Shown here piece after piece: positions 53,904-61,267 of a stretch of 64,000 nt of DNA (the first letter of the stretch is position 1; each line of letters starts with the position of its first letter). A program made the translations under genes and the position numbers. Where the stretch lies: positions 1,922,001-1,986,000 of the forward strand of contig OZ251578.1 in NCBI GenBank assembly GCA_965243835.1. Direction: 5' to 3'. The DNA comes from G965202665 sp965243835 (GTDB lineage Bacteria > Actinomycetota > Acidimicrobiia > Spongiisociales > Spongiisociaceae). Under the pieces are notes generated by a model. That model saw only the letters and a program-made list of their open reading frames with translations, had not been told where the DNA came from and made no database searches.

Positions 53904-54362
53904 TCAGGGGCGCAACAACTCCACTCCGGGCGGGCGGTAACCCCGGAACCGGCGCTGGGCCGCCCGTTCCACGAACGCCCCCACCTGCGTCAGGCGGGAC
54001 ATCACCGCCCGGTCGGTGACGCGTATGACGGTCCAGCCCGCCCCGGTCAGGGCGGCGTTGACCCGGCGGTCCCGCTCCATGTTGCGCTGGATCTTGTTAC
54101 GCCAGTATTCGGACATTTCGCCCAGCCGCTCCGGACTCATTTTCTTGCCGTGCCAGAACTCGCCGTCCACGAAAACCGCGATGCGGCGGCCCACCATGGC
54201 TATGTCGGGCCTCCCTTCCGCCCGCGGGTAATCCAAGCGGTACCGCAACCCGCGCCTGGTCAACTCGCGTCGCAAGGCCAGCTCGGGTCCGGTGTCCCGA
54301 CGCCGGATCTTGCGCATTATCTCCGATCGTTTCTCCGGCGTGAACACATCGCGTCTGGTCAC
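53904..54362 (-). CDS. Very-short-patch-repair-type (Vsr) endonuclease
   Basis: A 152-residue nuclease. RSEIMRKIRRRDTGPELALRRELTRRGLRYR, then GRPDIAMVGRRIAVFVDGEFWHGKKM and WRNKIQRNMERDRRVNAALTGAGWTVIRV follow the Vsr order. Vsr proteins usually carry zinc-binding cysteines and histidines around FWHGC; here the cysteine is replaced (GEFWHGKKM). No cytosine methylase is adjacent. It could repair G:T mismatches or be a nuclease of another role. The GTG start is at 54362, right after the terminator of the enoyl-CoA hydratase gene. Confidence 0.7.
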   Translation of the reverse strand: MTRRDVFTPEKRSEIMRKIRRRDTGPELALRRELTRRGLRYRLDYPRAEGRPDIAMVGRRIAVFVDGEFWHGKKMSPERLGEMSEYWRNKIQRNMERDRRVNAALTGAGWTVIRVTDRAVMSRLTQVGAFVERAAQRRFRGYRPPGVELLRP

Positions 54363-54375
54363 CCTTCCCAAAATA

Positions 54376-54413
54376 CCCGGCCCCGGAAAGCGAGGCGGGG
54401 CCGGGGGGAGTTT
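54376..54413. terminator. Terminator between the enoyl-CoA hydratase and Vsr genes
   Basis: CCCGGCCCCG (54376-54385) and CGGGGCCGGG (54396-54405) form a perfect 10-bp stem. On the minus strand it is followed by TATTTT, on the plus strand by GGGAGTTTTTT. Confidence 0.7.
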
Positions 54414-54427
54414 TTTCGGGCGGGGGG

Positions 54428-55195
54428 TCAGCGGCCGGTGAACTGCGGCGGGCGGCGCTGGAGGAAGGCCCGGATGCCTTCGGCGGCGTCGACGGAGCCC
54501 AGGCAAACGGCCTGCGCCCCGCCTTCCCGATCCAGTGCTTCGGCGAAGCCGGATTCGTAGGCGGCGTTCAGTCCCTGCTTGGCGAACATTTGCCCCACCG
54601 GCGCGGCCGCCGCCAGCTGTTCGGCCAACTCCGTCACCCGCTCCGGCAGGTCGGCGGGGGCCACCGCTTCCAAAGCCAGGCCGATGCGCACCGCCTCTCC
54701 GGCTTCCACCATCCGTCCGGTGAGGGCCAGCTCTTTGGCCCGGGGCAAACCGACCGCCCGAGGCAGAAGCCAGGTTCCTCCGAAGTCCACCGTCAGGCCG
54801 CGCCGCGCGAAAATCTCGGAAAACCGGGCCCGGTCGGTGATGACGACCAGGTCGCACCCCAAAGCCAGATTCATTCCCGCCCCCACCGCCGCCCCGTCCA
54901 CCGCGGCGATGGTCGGCTTGGTGATCCGGTGCAAGGCCAAGGCCGCCTCCCCCACCCGTCGCATCCGGGCGCGCCGCTCGGTCACCGACCCGTCGGGAGG
55001 GCCGCCCCCCAAGTCGGCCCCGGCGCAGAAATCCCCGCCCGCCCCGGTCACCACCAGCGTCCGTTGCGAAGATTCCTCGAAATCGAGGAAAGCCTCCCGC
55101 AACCGGTCCCACCCGGCGGGCGGCACCGCGTTTTTCCGCTCCGGCCGGTCCAGCGTCAACCACCGCACCCGCCCCCGGTCGTCAATCCGCAACAT
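54428..55195 (-). CDS. Enoyl-CoA hydratase/isomerase-family protein
   Basis: A 255-residue crotonase-fold protein. RWLTLDRPERKNAV, GAGGDFCAGADLGG (oxyanion hole), TKPTIAAVDGAAVGAGMNLALGCDLVVITDRARFSEIFARRGLTVDFGGTWLLPRAVG and ALTGRMVEAGEAVRIGLA are all present. A catalytic-type residue in FGGTWLLPR is retained in part, so hydratase or isomerase activity is likely but the substrate is unknown. TATTCT lies 6 nt before the ATG and there is no ribosome site, implying a leaderless mRNA. Confidence 0.88.
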   Translation of the reverse strand: MLRIDDRGRVRWLTLDRPERKNAVPPAGWDRLREAFLDFEESSQRTLVVTGAGGDFCAGADLGGGPPDGSVTERRARMRRVGEAALALHRITKPTIAAVDGAAVGAGMNLALGCDLVVITDRARFSEIFARRGLTVDFGGTWLLPRAVGLPRAKELALTGRMVEAGEAVRIGLALEAVAPADLPERVTELAEQLAAAAPVGQMFAKQGLNAAYESGFAEALDREGGAQAVCLGSVDAAEGIRAFLQRRPPQFTGR

Positions 55196-55271
55196 TGGCC
55201 GAGAATAGCAAGAACAGGGTTGCGAAAGCCCCGGTAAAGTGGAGTATCCGGCGGGCGTCCTCTCCTGAGAA

Positions 55272-55310
55272 ATATCACACCCCCCGGATATGCTTATAAC
55301 CGCGGCCCCC
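55272..55310 (+). promoter_or_regulatory. Element shared with 28074, before the J-domain gene
   Basis: ATCACACCCCCCGGATATGCTTATAACCG resembles the element at 28074-28110. TTATAAC could be the -10 box of the J-domain gene at 55349. Confidence 0.4.
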
Positions 55311-55348
55311 CGGCGAGAACATAATCCCTTGCCCATCCCCGGAGAACC

Positions 55349-56005
55349 ATGAAAACCAGGCGACGGAGAACCCACTACGAAATCCTGGGCGTGAAACAGA
55401 CCGCCGACCGGGATGAAATCAAACAGGCCTATCGGCGCCGCGTCCTGCGCGTCCATCCGGACCGCAATCCGGACGACCCCCGGGCCGGCGCCAAGTTCAA
55501 ACGGGTCACGGAGGCCTACGATGTTCTGTCCGACCCGGACCGGCGCCGCGCCTACGACCGCACCCTCCCCGACAACGAAAATATCCGGGACCGTCCCACC
55601 GACCGCCCCCGTCGCCCGGATCCGCCGCCGGAGGACATCCCCCGGCCGGGCGCGCGAACCAACGAACAATGGCGAAAACTCTACGAAGAGAAGGCGCGGC
55701 AAGCAAGACGGGCGGAACAGGAGGCGTCCAACAGGGCTAGCGCAGCCTGGAAAAAGGGTTTCAGCGCCGGCGTCCGGCACGCGGAGAGGGCGGCGGCCGC
55801 CAAAAAGAAGGAAGTGAAACGCAGAAAGGCCCAGCTTTTATTTCTGTATCCCCTGCTCACCGCCTTGGTTGCGACGACCGTTGCCGGCGGAACGATAGTT
55901 CTCCATCCCAACGGCCCGCCCTTCGTCGGTTGGCCTATGTTCATTATTACGCTGATCGCGTCCGTCATTGCGTTCCGGTATATTGCAAAATTCAGCAGAA
56001 AGTAA
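55349..56005 (+). CDS. J-domain protein with C-terminal membrane helices
   Basis: A 218-residue protein. Residues 7-70 form a J-domain (THYEILGVKQTADRDEIKQAYRRR, VHPDRNPDDPRAGAKFKRVTEAYDVLSDPDRRRAYD) with intact HPD. A charged, probably coiled middle region with Arg/Glu runs follows (about 105-160), then two hydrophobic segments (LFLYPLLTALVATTVAGGTIVL and MFIITLIASVIAF). It would anchor Hsp70 activity at the membrane. It is a paralogue of the gene at 56897. Confidence 0.82.
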   Translation: MKTRRRRTHYEILGVKQTADRDEIKQAYRRRVLRVHPDRNPDDPRAGAKFKRVTEAYDVLSDPDRRRAYDRTLPDNENIRDRPTDRPRRPDPPPEDIPRPGARTNEQWRKLYEEKARQARRAEQEASNRASAAWKKGFSAGVRHAERAAAAKKKEVKRRKAQLLFLYPLLTALVATTVAGGTIVLHPNGPPFVGWPMFIITLIASVIAFRYIAKFSRK

Positions 56006-56089
56006 CCTACGAGGTCCTGTCCTAAGACGCCGCCCCTCCCCTGCCGCTAAACTATCGGGCAGCGGAAGAAGCCGCGTCGCATCTCTCCG

Positions 56090-56749
56090 CTAGTAGCCGC
56101 AATCTATCATGAAGGCGGCGTCGTCCGGTCTTATCGTAATATTATGCGATTCCCTGGTTCGTTCGGTTCGGAAGTTTTCGGCTAGGGGGATGTCGGTAGC
56201 GGCTATCGTATCAAAGTCTTGTCCCCCTTCGGGTATCTGCCCTAACCGCATCCAACGGCAATCCCCATCTGTTATTTGGTATTCTCCGGGTTCTATATAA
56301 AAACTGCCATCATCATCTCTCCACCATGTGTTCTCATCGTGATACCCGACTAAATAAAGAACTTCCGAACGTACAAAATGAGGTTTGCCGGGGGAGTACG
56401 TGTCCCATATGATGGGAAGCGTCTCCTGCACCCTGCTTTGCCATTCGCTTCCGGCGACCATGAACGAGGCGAATTCGGCCCGGGTTAATCCTTCGTCGAA
56501 CGCCCGTGTCAGCACGCGGGTCATTTCGGACGGGGATATTTTTTGGTCGGGTTTGTAGGTACCGTCCCCGTAGCCCACGAACCATCCCCGTCCGGCTACG
56601 GCGTCGATGTCGGCCCGGTGGGGGTTGTCGTCGGGAACATCGGAAAATTGCATCTGCGCGACGACGGGAACGGCGAGCAGGACGGCGGCGACTGCGGCCA
56701 GGGCCGTCCAACGGGCGGCGCCTCCCGTCCGGCGATTTATTCGTTTCAT
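56090..56749 (-). CDS. Secreted SLH-like repeat protein, small
   Basis: A 219-residue protein with a signal peptide (KRINRRTGGAARWTALAAVAAVLLAVPVVA). It has one and a half SLH-like units (FSDVPDDNPHRADIDAVAGRGWFVGYGDGTYKPDQKISPSEMTRVLTRAF) and a C-terminal part of no known family, containing Trp- and Asp-rich stretches. The start at 56749 has AAGGGAAGAC before it. It lies divergent between the two J-domain genes. Base composition in the C-terminal half is more AT-rich than its neighbours. Confidence 0.7.
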   Translation of the reverse strand: MKRINRRTGGAARWTALAAVAAVLLAVPVVAQMQFSDVPDDNPHRADIDAVAGRGWFVGYGDGTYKPDQKISPSEMTRVLTRAFDEGLTRAEFASFMVAGSEWQSRVQETLPIIWDTYSPGKPHFVRSEVLYLVGYHDENTWWRDDDGSFYIEPGEYQITDGDCRWMRLGQIPEGGQDFDTIAATDIPLAENFRTERTRESHNITIRPDDAAFMIDCGY

Positions 56750-56820
56750 AGTCTTCCCTTCCCTTCGTCGGGCAGTTGCCGCCTTCGTCCGGTAGCAAAT
56801 TTTCGGGTTACTATACCAAG

Positions 56821-56856
56821 GCGGGGGGTGTCGGCTGAGGCGGGGGTGTCGGCTGA
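56821..56856. repeat. Nineteen-bp tandem duplication
   Basis: GCGGGGGG-TGTCGGCTGAG and GCGGGGG-TGTCGGCTGAA lie head to tail between the SLH-like gene and the second J-domain gene. Confidence 0.75.
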
Positions 56857-56896
56857 AAATAATCCCGTCGCGCTCCCAGCCCCGGAAGGCAAACCC

Positions 56897-57403
56897 GTGA
56901 GAAACAAACGCAGGACCCACTACGAAATTCTCGGCGTGAAAAAAACCGCCGACCAGGAAGAAATCAAGCGGGCCTTTCGGAGCCGCGCCCTGCGCGTCCA
57001 CCCGGACCGCAACCCGGGCGATCCCCGGGCCGCGGCCAAGTTCAACCGGGTCAACGAAGCCTACGAGGTCCTGTCCGACCCCGACCGGCGCCGCGCCTAC
57101 GACATCGCCTTGGCGCTTAGCGAAGAAATCGGCCCGCGCCCCGCCGGTCCCCCCTCCCCCGCTTCGCCTCCCCGACCGCCCCCGACGGCAACCCCCCGGC
57201 AACACACGGACTACAAGCAGTGGGTGGAGGAAAGGGAGCGACGGGCCAGACGGGAAGAGGAAGCCGCCCGGCAACGCCGGACCACCGCGAGCCGGCAACC
57301 GGCCGCTTCATCCGGCGGAATCGGATGCGGCGGAATATGGGCCTTGTTGTTTTTGGCCAGTTTGCTGGTGCGCGCCATAGCATACTGCGTCGAGCGATTC
57401 TGA
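56897..57403 (+). CDS. Small J-domain membrane protein
   Basis: A 168-residue protein with an N-terminal J-domain (THYEILGVKKTADQEEIKRAFRSRALRVHPDRNPGDP, HPD present), a Pro-rich linker, a charged helix (WVEERERRARREEEAARQRR) and one C-terminal hydrophobic helix (GIGCGGIWALLFLASLLVRAIAY). GTG 56897 was chosen because it begins directly before the J-domain; the longer frame reads through the divergent gene's leader. The J-domain is about 80 percent identical by eye to that at 55349, indicating duplication. Confidence 0.78.
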   Translation: MRNKRRTHYEILGVKKTADQEEIKRAFRSRALRVHPDRNPGDPRAAAKFNRVNEAYEVLSDPDRRRAYDIALALSEEIGPRPAGPPSPASPPRPPPTATPRQHTDYKQWVEERERRARREEEAARQRRTTASRQPAASSGGIGCGGIWALLFLASLLVRAIAYCVERF

Positions 57404-57420
57404 CCATAAAGACCATAAAG
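57402..57420. repeat. Nine-bp tandem duplication at the J-domain gene stop
   Basis: GACCATAAA occurs twice in a row, starting in the stop codon. Confidence 0.75.
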
Positions 57421-57484
57421 AGGCGGCGCCCCGGCCTCCGACCGCGGGGAGCCCGGCGCGTCCGGGGCGGGTATGCTTACCGGC

Positions 57485-57502
57485 GTAGAATTAGTAGAAT
57501 TG
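57485..57502. repeat. Nine-bp tandem duplication
   Basis: GTAGAATTA is followed directly by GTAGAATTG in the gap before the hydrolase gene. Confidence 0.75.
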
Positions 57503-57524
57503 ATGCGACGCTTGACCCGGCATT

Positions 57525-57548
57525 GACAATGGGACAACGGGACAATGG
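57525..57548. repeat. Eight-bp triplicate next to the hydrolase ribosome site
   Basis: GACAATGG, GACAACGG and GACAATGG lie head to tail; the last one runs into the AGG of the ribosome site of the next gene. Confidence 0.75.
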
Positions 57549-57557
57549 AGGTTCGAC

Positions 57558-58610
57558 ATGAACTTGTTGGAGGGAGTAACGGCGCGCACGGTGGAAACTT
57601 CCCGGTTGCGCACCCACGTCTACGAGTCGGGGCCGGAGGACGGCGTTCCGGTGGTGATGATCCACGGCAACCTGTCCACCGGGCGGTTCTACGAGCATCT
57701 GTGGCCGGCGGCCCCCGACCGTTACCGGTTCATCGCCCCCGATATGCGCTCCTTCGGCCGTTCGGAACGCAAACCCATCGACGCCGCCCGCGGCCTGTAC
57801 GACTGGTCGGACGATACCGCCGCCCTGGTGGCGGCCCTGGGAATTGAAGACCCCCCTCATCTGGTGGGATGGTCCACCGGCGGGGCGGCCGCCGCCTGCT
57901 ACGCCATGGACTTTCCGGTCCAGTCCCTCACCCTCATCGACCCGGTGTCCCCCTGGGGGTTCGGCGGTTGCCATCGGGACGGAACCCCCTGTTTCCCGGA
58001 CTGGGCGGGGTCGGGCGGCGGAACCGGCAACCCGATTTTCACCGAACGCCTGGCCGCTGGCGACCGTTCCGCGGACGATCCGGTTTCCCCCCGCAACGTG
58101 TTGAACGGCTTCTACTGGTCGCCGGAGCATCGGGAACCGCCGGAGCGGGAGGAAATACTGCTGGACGAGGTTCTGCTGTCGGTCACCGGCGACGACGGTT
58201 ACCCGGGCGACGCCGTCCCCTCCGACAACTGGCCGGGAACGGCCCCCGGCCGGCGGGGAATCCTCAACGCCCTGTCCGGCAAATACTGCAACTGGTCGGG
58301 CATAGTCGACATCGAGGTGAAACCGCCCCTGTTGTGGACGCACGGAACCGCCGATGCGGTCATCGCCGACGGAACCCCCTGGGAGATGGGAACCCTGGGA
58401 CAGATGGGGCTGGTCCCGGACTGGCCGGGCCCGGACATTTTCCCGCCCCAGCCGATGGTGACCCAGATCGGCGATGTGCTCGACGCCTACCAACAGGCGG
58501 ACGGTCCGGTGGTACGGGAAATGTTCGACGGCTCCGGCCACGCCCCCCACATCGACGCCGCCCAAAAATGGGCCGAGATCTTCTTCCGCTTTTTGGACTC
58601 GGCGTACTGA
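57558..58610 (+). CDS. Alpha/beta hydrolase
   Basis: A 350-residue hydrolase. HGNLSTGRFYEHLW carries the oxyanion hole, YRFIAPDMRSFGRSE follows, GWSTGGAAAACYA is the nucleophile elbow (near residue 105), the acid is probably in LWTHGTADAVIAD, and the last histidine is in GSGHAPHIDAA. A large cap segment (about 135-230) contains several Pro/Gly turns. The substrate is unknown. GGAGG lies before the ATG. Confidence 0.85.
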   Translation: MNLLEGVTARTVETSRLRTHVYESGPEDGVPVVMIHGNLSTGRFYEHLWPAAPDRYRFIAPDMRSFGRSERKPIDAARGLYDWSDDTAALVAALGIEDPPHLVGWSTGGAAAACYAMDFPVQSLTLIDPVSPWGFGGCHRDGTPCFPDWAGSGGGTGNPIFTERLAAGDRSADDPVSPRNVLNGFYWSPEHREPPEREEILLDEVLLSVTGDDGYPGDAVPSDNWPGTAPGRRGILNALSGKYCNWSGIVDIEVKPPLLWTHGTADAVIADGTPWEMGTLGQMGLVPDWPGPDIFPPQPMVTQIGDVLDAYQQADGPVVREMFDGSGHAPHIDAAQKWAEIFFRFLDSAY

Positions 58611-58634
58611 CGCGCCCTCCCGGTTATGTAAACA

Positions 58635-60860
58635 ATGAATAAAAACCGCCGAAACCCTGGCAGGCTAACGGCGTCGTTGTTGCTGGCGGGAGTCGCCTGC
58701 CTGTCGTTCGCTTGGGGCCTGCCCGCCGGGGCGCAAACTGTTCCGGACCTGGACCCCGCAGACTGTTTCAACGGCTTATTCGTAACCGACCCGGCCGCCA
58801 ACCCGGAATTGGCGGCCGGCTGCCGGGCGCTGACGACTATCCGCAACCACTGGACCCGCCATCCCGACAACGCCGGCCTCCCCGACGACCACCCTCTGCG
58901 AACCTGGGGAAGCGGCGCAACCACCAACATCACCACTTGGGATCGCATCAATGTCGGCAACCGGGTAACAACTATAGCATTGTACAACCTGTCTATAGCA
59001 GGGACCATACCGACTGAAATCGGCGATCTGACCGGCCTCGTCACGCTATGGTTAAACGACAATCAACTGACCGGGCCCATACCATCTACAATAGGAAATC
59101 TTGTCAACCTCAGGGACTTTCAGGTACCCGATAATATGCTTACCGGCAGAATCCCGAGTGAAATTAGCAAATTGACCAAGCTGAATGATCTGCGTTTGTT
59201 TCCCAATAATTTTACCGCTACTGCAAATTATTTGCCGGACCATCTGCAAGAACGCTATGAAAGACTTTTTGACTCTGATGAACTGGGATTAATAGCAAAG
59301 GCGGATATTATACGTAATCTGACCTTGGGCAACGCAGAATGGGAAGTATGGGTCTGCCAGGTCGGCGGCCCGCTTAATCACAACTTGGAAAGTATTACTC
59401 GTTCGCTAAACCAAAGGATAACGCCATATTTTTCCTGGCTGTCAGGAGGTCGATACTCGCCTGCTTTTATTGCCAAAGGCGTAGTAAAATCGCCCAACAA
59501 GGATGATTGCGACGAAACAATAGATGCTTCGGGCAGAAATAGCAATCGTCAGGCTATAATCGTCGAGGATACTACACACGCGGGAGGAGTAGCGGTGGGG
59601 TACCCCGGTCAACCGGGTTCCGCTATAGTGGGCGGAGGTTCCGTAGCGGCTATTCCCGGCCGCACCCCCTATACTCCTCGTTTCAGTACCGTCGCGCATG
59701 AAATGGGGCACCTTCTGGACTGGCCGCATAACTACAGCGGCCTTGACCGGTGGCCCAATGGCGGAGTATTCGAGGCCGGCAATCCGATGGATATCATGAG
59801 TTCCTCCTCGGATACGACGGATCTTGGATCAGGAACAATAGCCATCAATAGGTACGCATCCGGCTGGATCGATCCGGAGGATGTCATTATTCATAGCGGG
59901 GCGGCTACTTATGATTTGAGCCCCGTAGGAACAACCGGCTATCAAATGTTAGTCATACCCTCCGATGATAAAACGGGGGTTTTTTATACGCTGGGCGCCC
60001 GAGTGGCAAAAGATTACGACCGGGGTAATCCGGTCAGCGGAGTGGAAGTCTATTTGATAGACCAGCGCCCCTCGGTCTGTCGGAGTAGTTCCAGCCAGTC
60101 TGACGGCGTATGCTGGGGCACCGACCGCCGCGTTCAACCTTTCCCCCCCCGGCGGGTCGGAATTAACGCGCGATACACCTATCATGTGCATGGGGCGGGC
60201 GACGTGTTGCGAGTGGACGGTTTTCGCATAGAAATAAGCGAAAGGCGGGGAGACCGATTCACGGTGGTGGTCGGAGAAGGGTGCGGCGGCTATTTTGAAG
60301 GGCGATTCTGCGATGAGGACGGCTCCGCCCACGAGGATAACATCGAGCAAATAGCCGAATGGGAGATCACCCTGGGGTGCGGCGACGACCGATTCTGTCC
60401 CGAACGATCAATTACCCGAAGCCAGATGGCCGCCTTCCTCCACCGGGCCGTCGCCCGTCAATCCGGCACCCCCGCGCCGGCGACCGGGGTCCAACTGGAG
60501 GATGTTCCGCAGGATGCCTGGTACCGCCCATTTGCGGAATGGGCGATCGCATCCGGGGTGATGCCCGGCCCCGACGAAAACTTCCGTCCTGAAGAGGAGG
60601 TCACCCGTTCCGACATGGCCCAAATGATGACCGCCGCTTTCGACGACCTCGCTCCCTCCGAACAGGCCGCCGGCGTTTTCGTCGACATGCAAGGCCAAAG
60701 CGAGGAGGCTGTTCGCGCCGCTGAAGGGTTGCGCGCCGCCGGGGTGACTCAAGGTTGCTCCGTTGCGCCGCTCCGTTACTGCCCCGACGAGGCGGTCACC
60801 CGGGCGCAGATGGCCTCCTTCTTCACCCGCGCCCTCGGGCCCCGCATCGCACCCGGATAA
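58635..60860 (+). CDS. Secreted LRR - metzincin-like protease - SLH protein
   Basis: A 741-residue protein in four parts: signal peptide; a Cys-containing N-terminal domain and a short run of plant-type LRRs (LVTLWLNDNQLTGPIPSTIGNL); a protease-like domain with HEMGHLLDWPH (near residue 355), the HExxHxxxxxH zinc site, and a Met-turn-like NPMDIMS; then GRFCDEDGS and an SLH-like triple repeat. The middle part (about 59050-60000) is AT-rich with unusual codon choice for this genome. The N-terminal domain is paralogous to that of the gene at 61268. It probably acts on or outside the cell surface. Confidence 0.8.
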   Translation: MNKNRRNPGRLTASLLLAGVACLSFAWGLPAGAQTVPDLDPADCFNGLFVTDPAANPELAAGCRALTTIRNHWTRHPDNAGLPDDHPLRTWGSGATTNITTWDRINVGNRVTTIALYNLSIAGTIPTEIGDLTGLVTLWLNDNQLTGPIPSTIGNLVNLRDFQVPDNMLTGRIPSEISKLTKLNDLRLFPNNFTATANYLPDHLQERYERLFDSDELGLIAKADIIRNLTLGNAEWEVWVCQVGGPLNHNLESITRSLNQRITPYFSWLSGGRYSPAFIAKGVVKSPNKDDCDETIDASGRNSNRQAIIVEDTTHAGGVAVGYPGQPGSAIVGGGSVAAIPGRTPYTPRFSTVAHEMGHLLDWPHNYSGLDRWPNGGVFEAGNPMDIMSSSSDTTDLGSGTIAINRYASGWIDPEDVIIHSGAATYDLSPVGTTGYQMLVIPSDDKTGVFYTLGARVAKDYDRGNPVSGVEVYLIDQRPSVCRSSSSQSDGVCWGTDRRVQPFPPRRVGINARYTYHVHGAGDVLRVDGFRIEISERRGDRFTVVVGEGCGGYFEGRFCDEDGSAHEDNIEQIAEWEITLGCGDDRFCPERSITRSQMAAFLHRAVARQSGTPAPATGVQLEDVPQDAWYRPFAEWAIASGVMPGPDENFRPEEEVTRSDMAQMMTAAFDDLAPSEQAAGVFVDMQGQSEEAVRAAEGLRAAGVTQGCSVAPLRYCPDEAVTRAQMASFFTRALGPRIAPG

Positions 60861-60865
60861 CCGAC

Positions 60866-60979
60866 ATGGGGTTTAATCCGTTCCGCAAGCAGGACCGGCG
60901 CCCGGCCGACGTGATCATGGTGGCGGCGGCGGTGCTCGTTACCTTGGCGGTGGTGGCGTGGGCGGTGTGGGGAGGATAG
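60866..60979 (+). CDS. Small single-helix membrane protein
   Basis: A 37-residue frame, MGFNPFRKQDRRPADVI followed by a clear hydrophobic helix (MVAAAVLVTLAVVAWAVW). It begins six bases after the protease gene stop. Small proteins of this type (basic N-terminus, one helix) are common in actinobacteria, but no function is known. It could be cotranscribed with the next gene. Confidence 0.6.
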   Translation: MGFNPFRKQDRRPADVIMVAAAVLVTLAVVAWAVWGG

Positions 60980-60991
60980 GGAGAATCGGGA

Positions 60992-61222
60992 ATGCCGATG
61001 GGAGGAACGGAAGAAACGGACGAGGGACGGGTGACTGTCCGCTACGTCCAACCGGGGACGGCCGCCAAACGCTACTTCTGTCCCGGGTGCGAGGGCGTCA
61101 TCCCGTCCGGGACTTTTCACCTGGCGGTAATACCCGAGGGGCAACCCGAGCGGAGGCGGCATTGGCATCGCGGTTGCTGGCTTAAAGCGGGGGCGGCCGG
61201 GTTTGTCGCACCGCCCTATTAA
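60992..61222 (+). CDS. Small zinc-ribbon-like protein
   Basis: A 76-residue protein with FCPGCEGVIPSGTFH and RRHWHRGCW, giving Cys-x2-Cys and His-x2-Cys pairs that probably bind a metal. The pattern is that of a short actinobacterial family annotated as ATP/GTP-binding or hypothetical. It starts 13 nt after the small membrane protein. GGGAG before the start is weak. Confidence 0.7.
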   Translation: MPMGGTEETDEGRVTVRYVQPGTAAKRYFCPGCEGVIPSGTFHLAVIPEGQPERRRHWHRGCWLKAGAAGFVAPPY

Positions 61223-61267
61223 TATGGGGGCGGTAAACGACCGGAACAACGAACAGGGGAATCTCCC

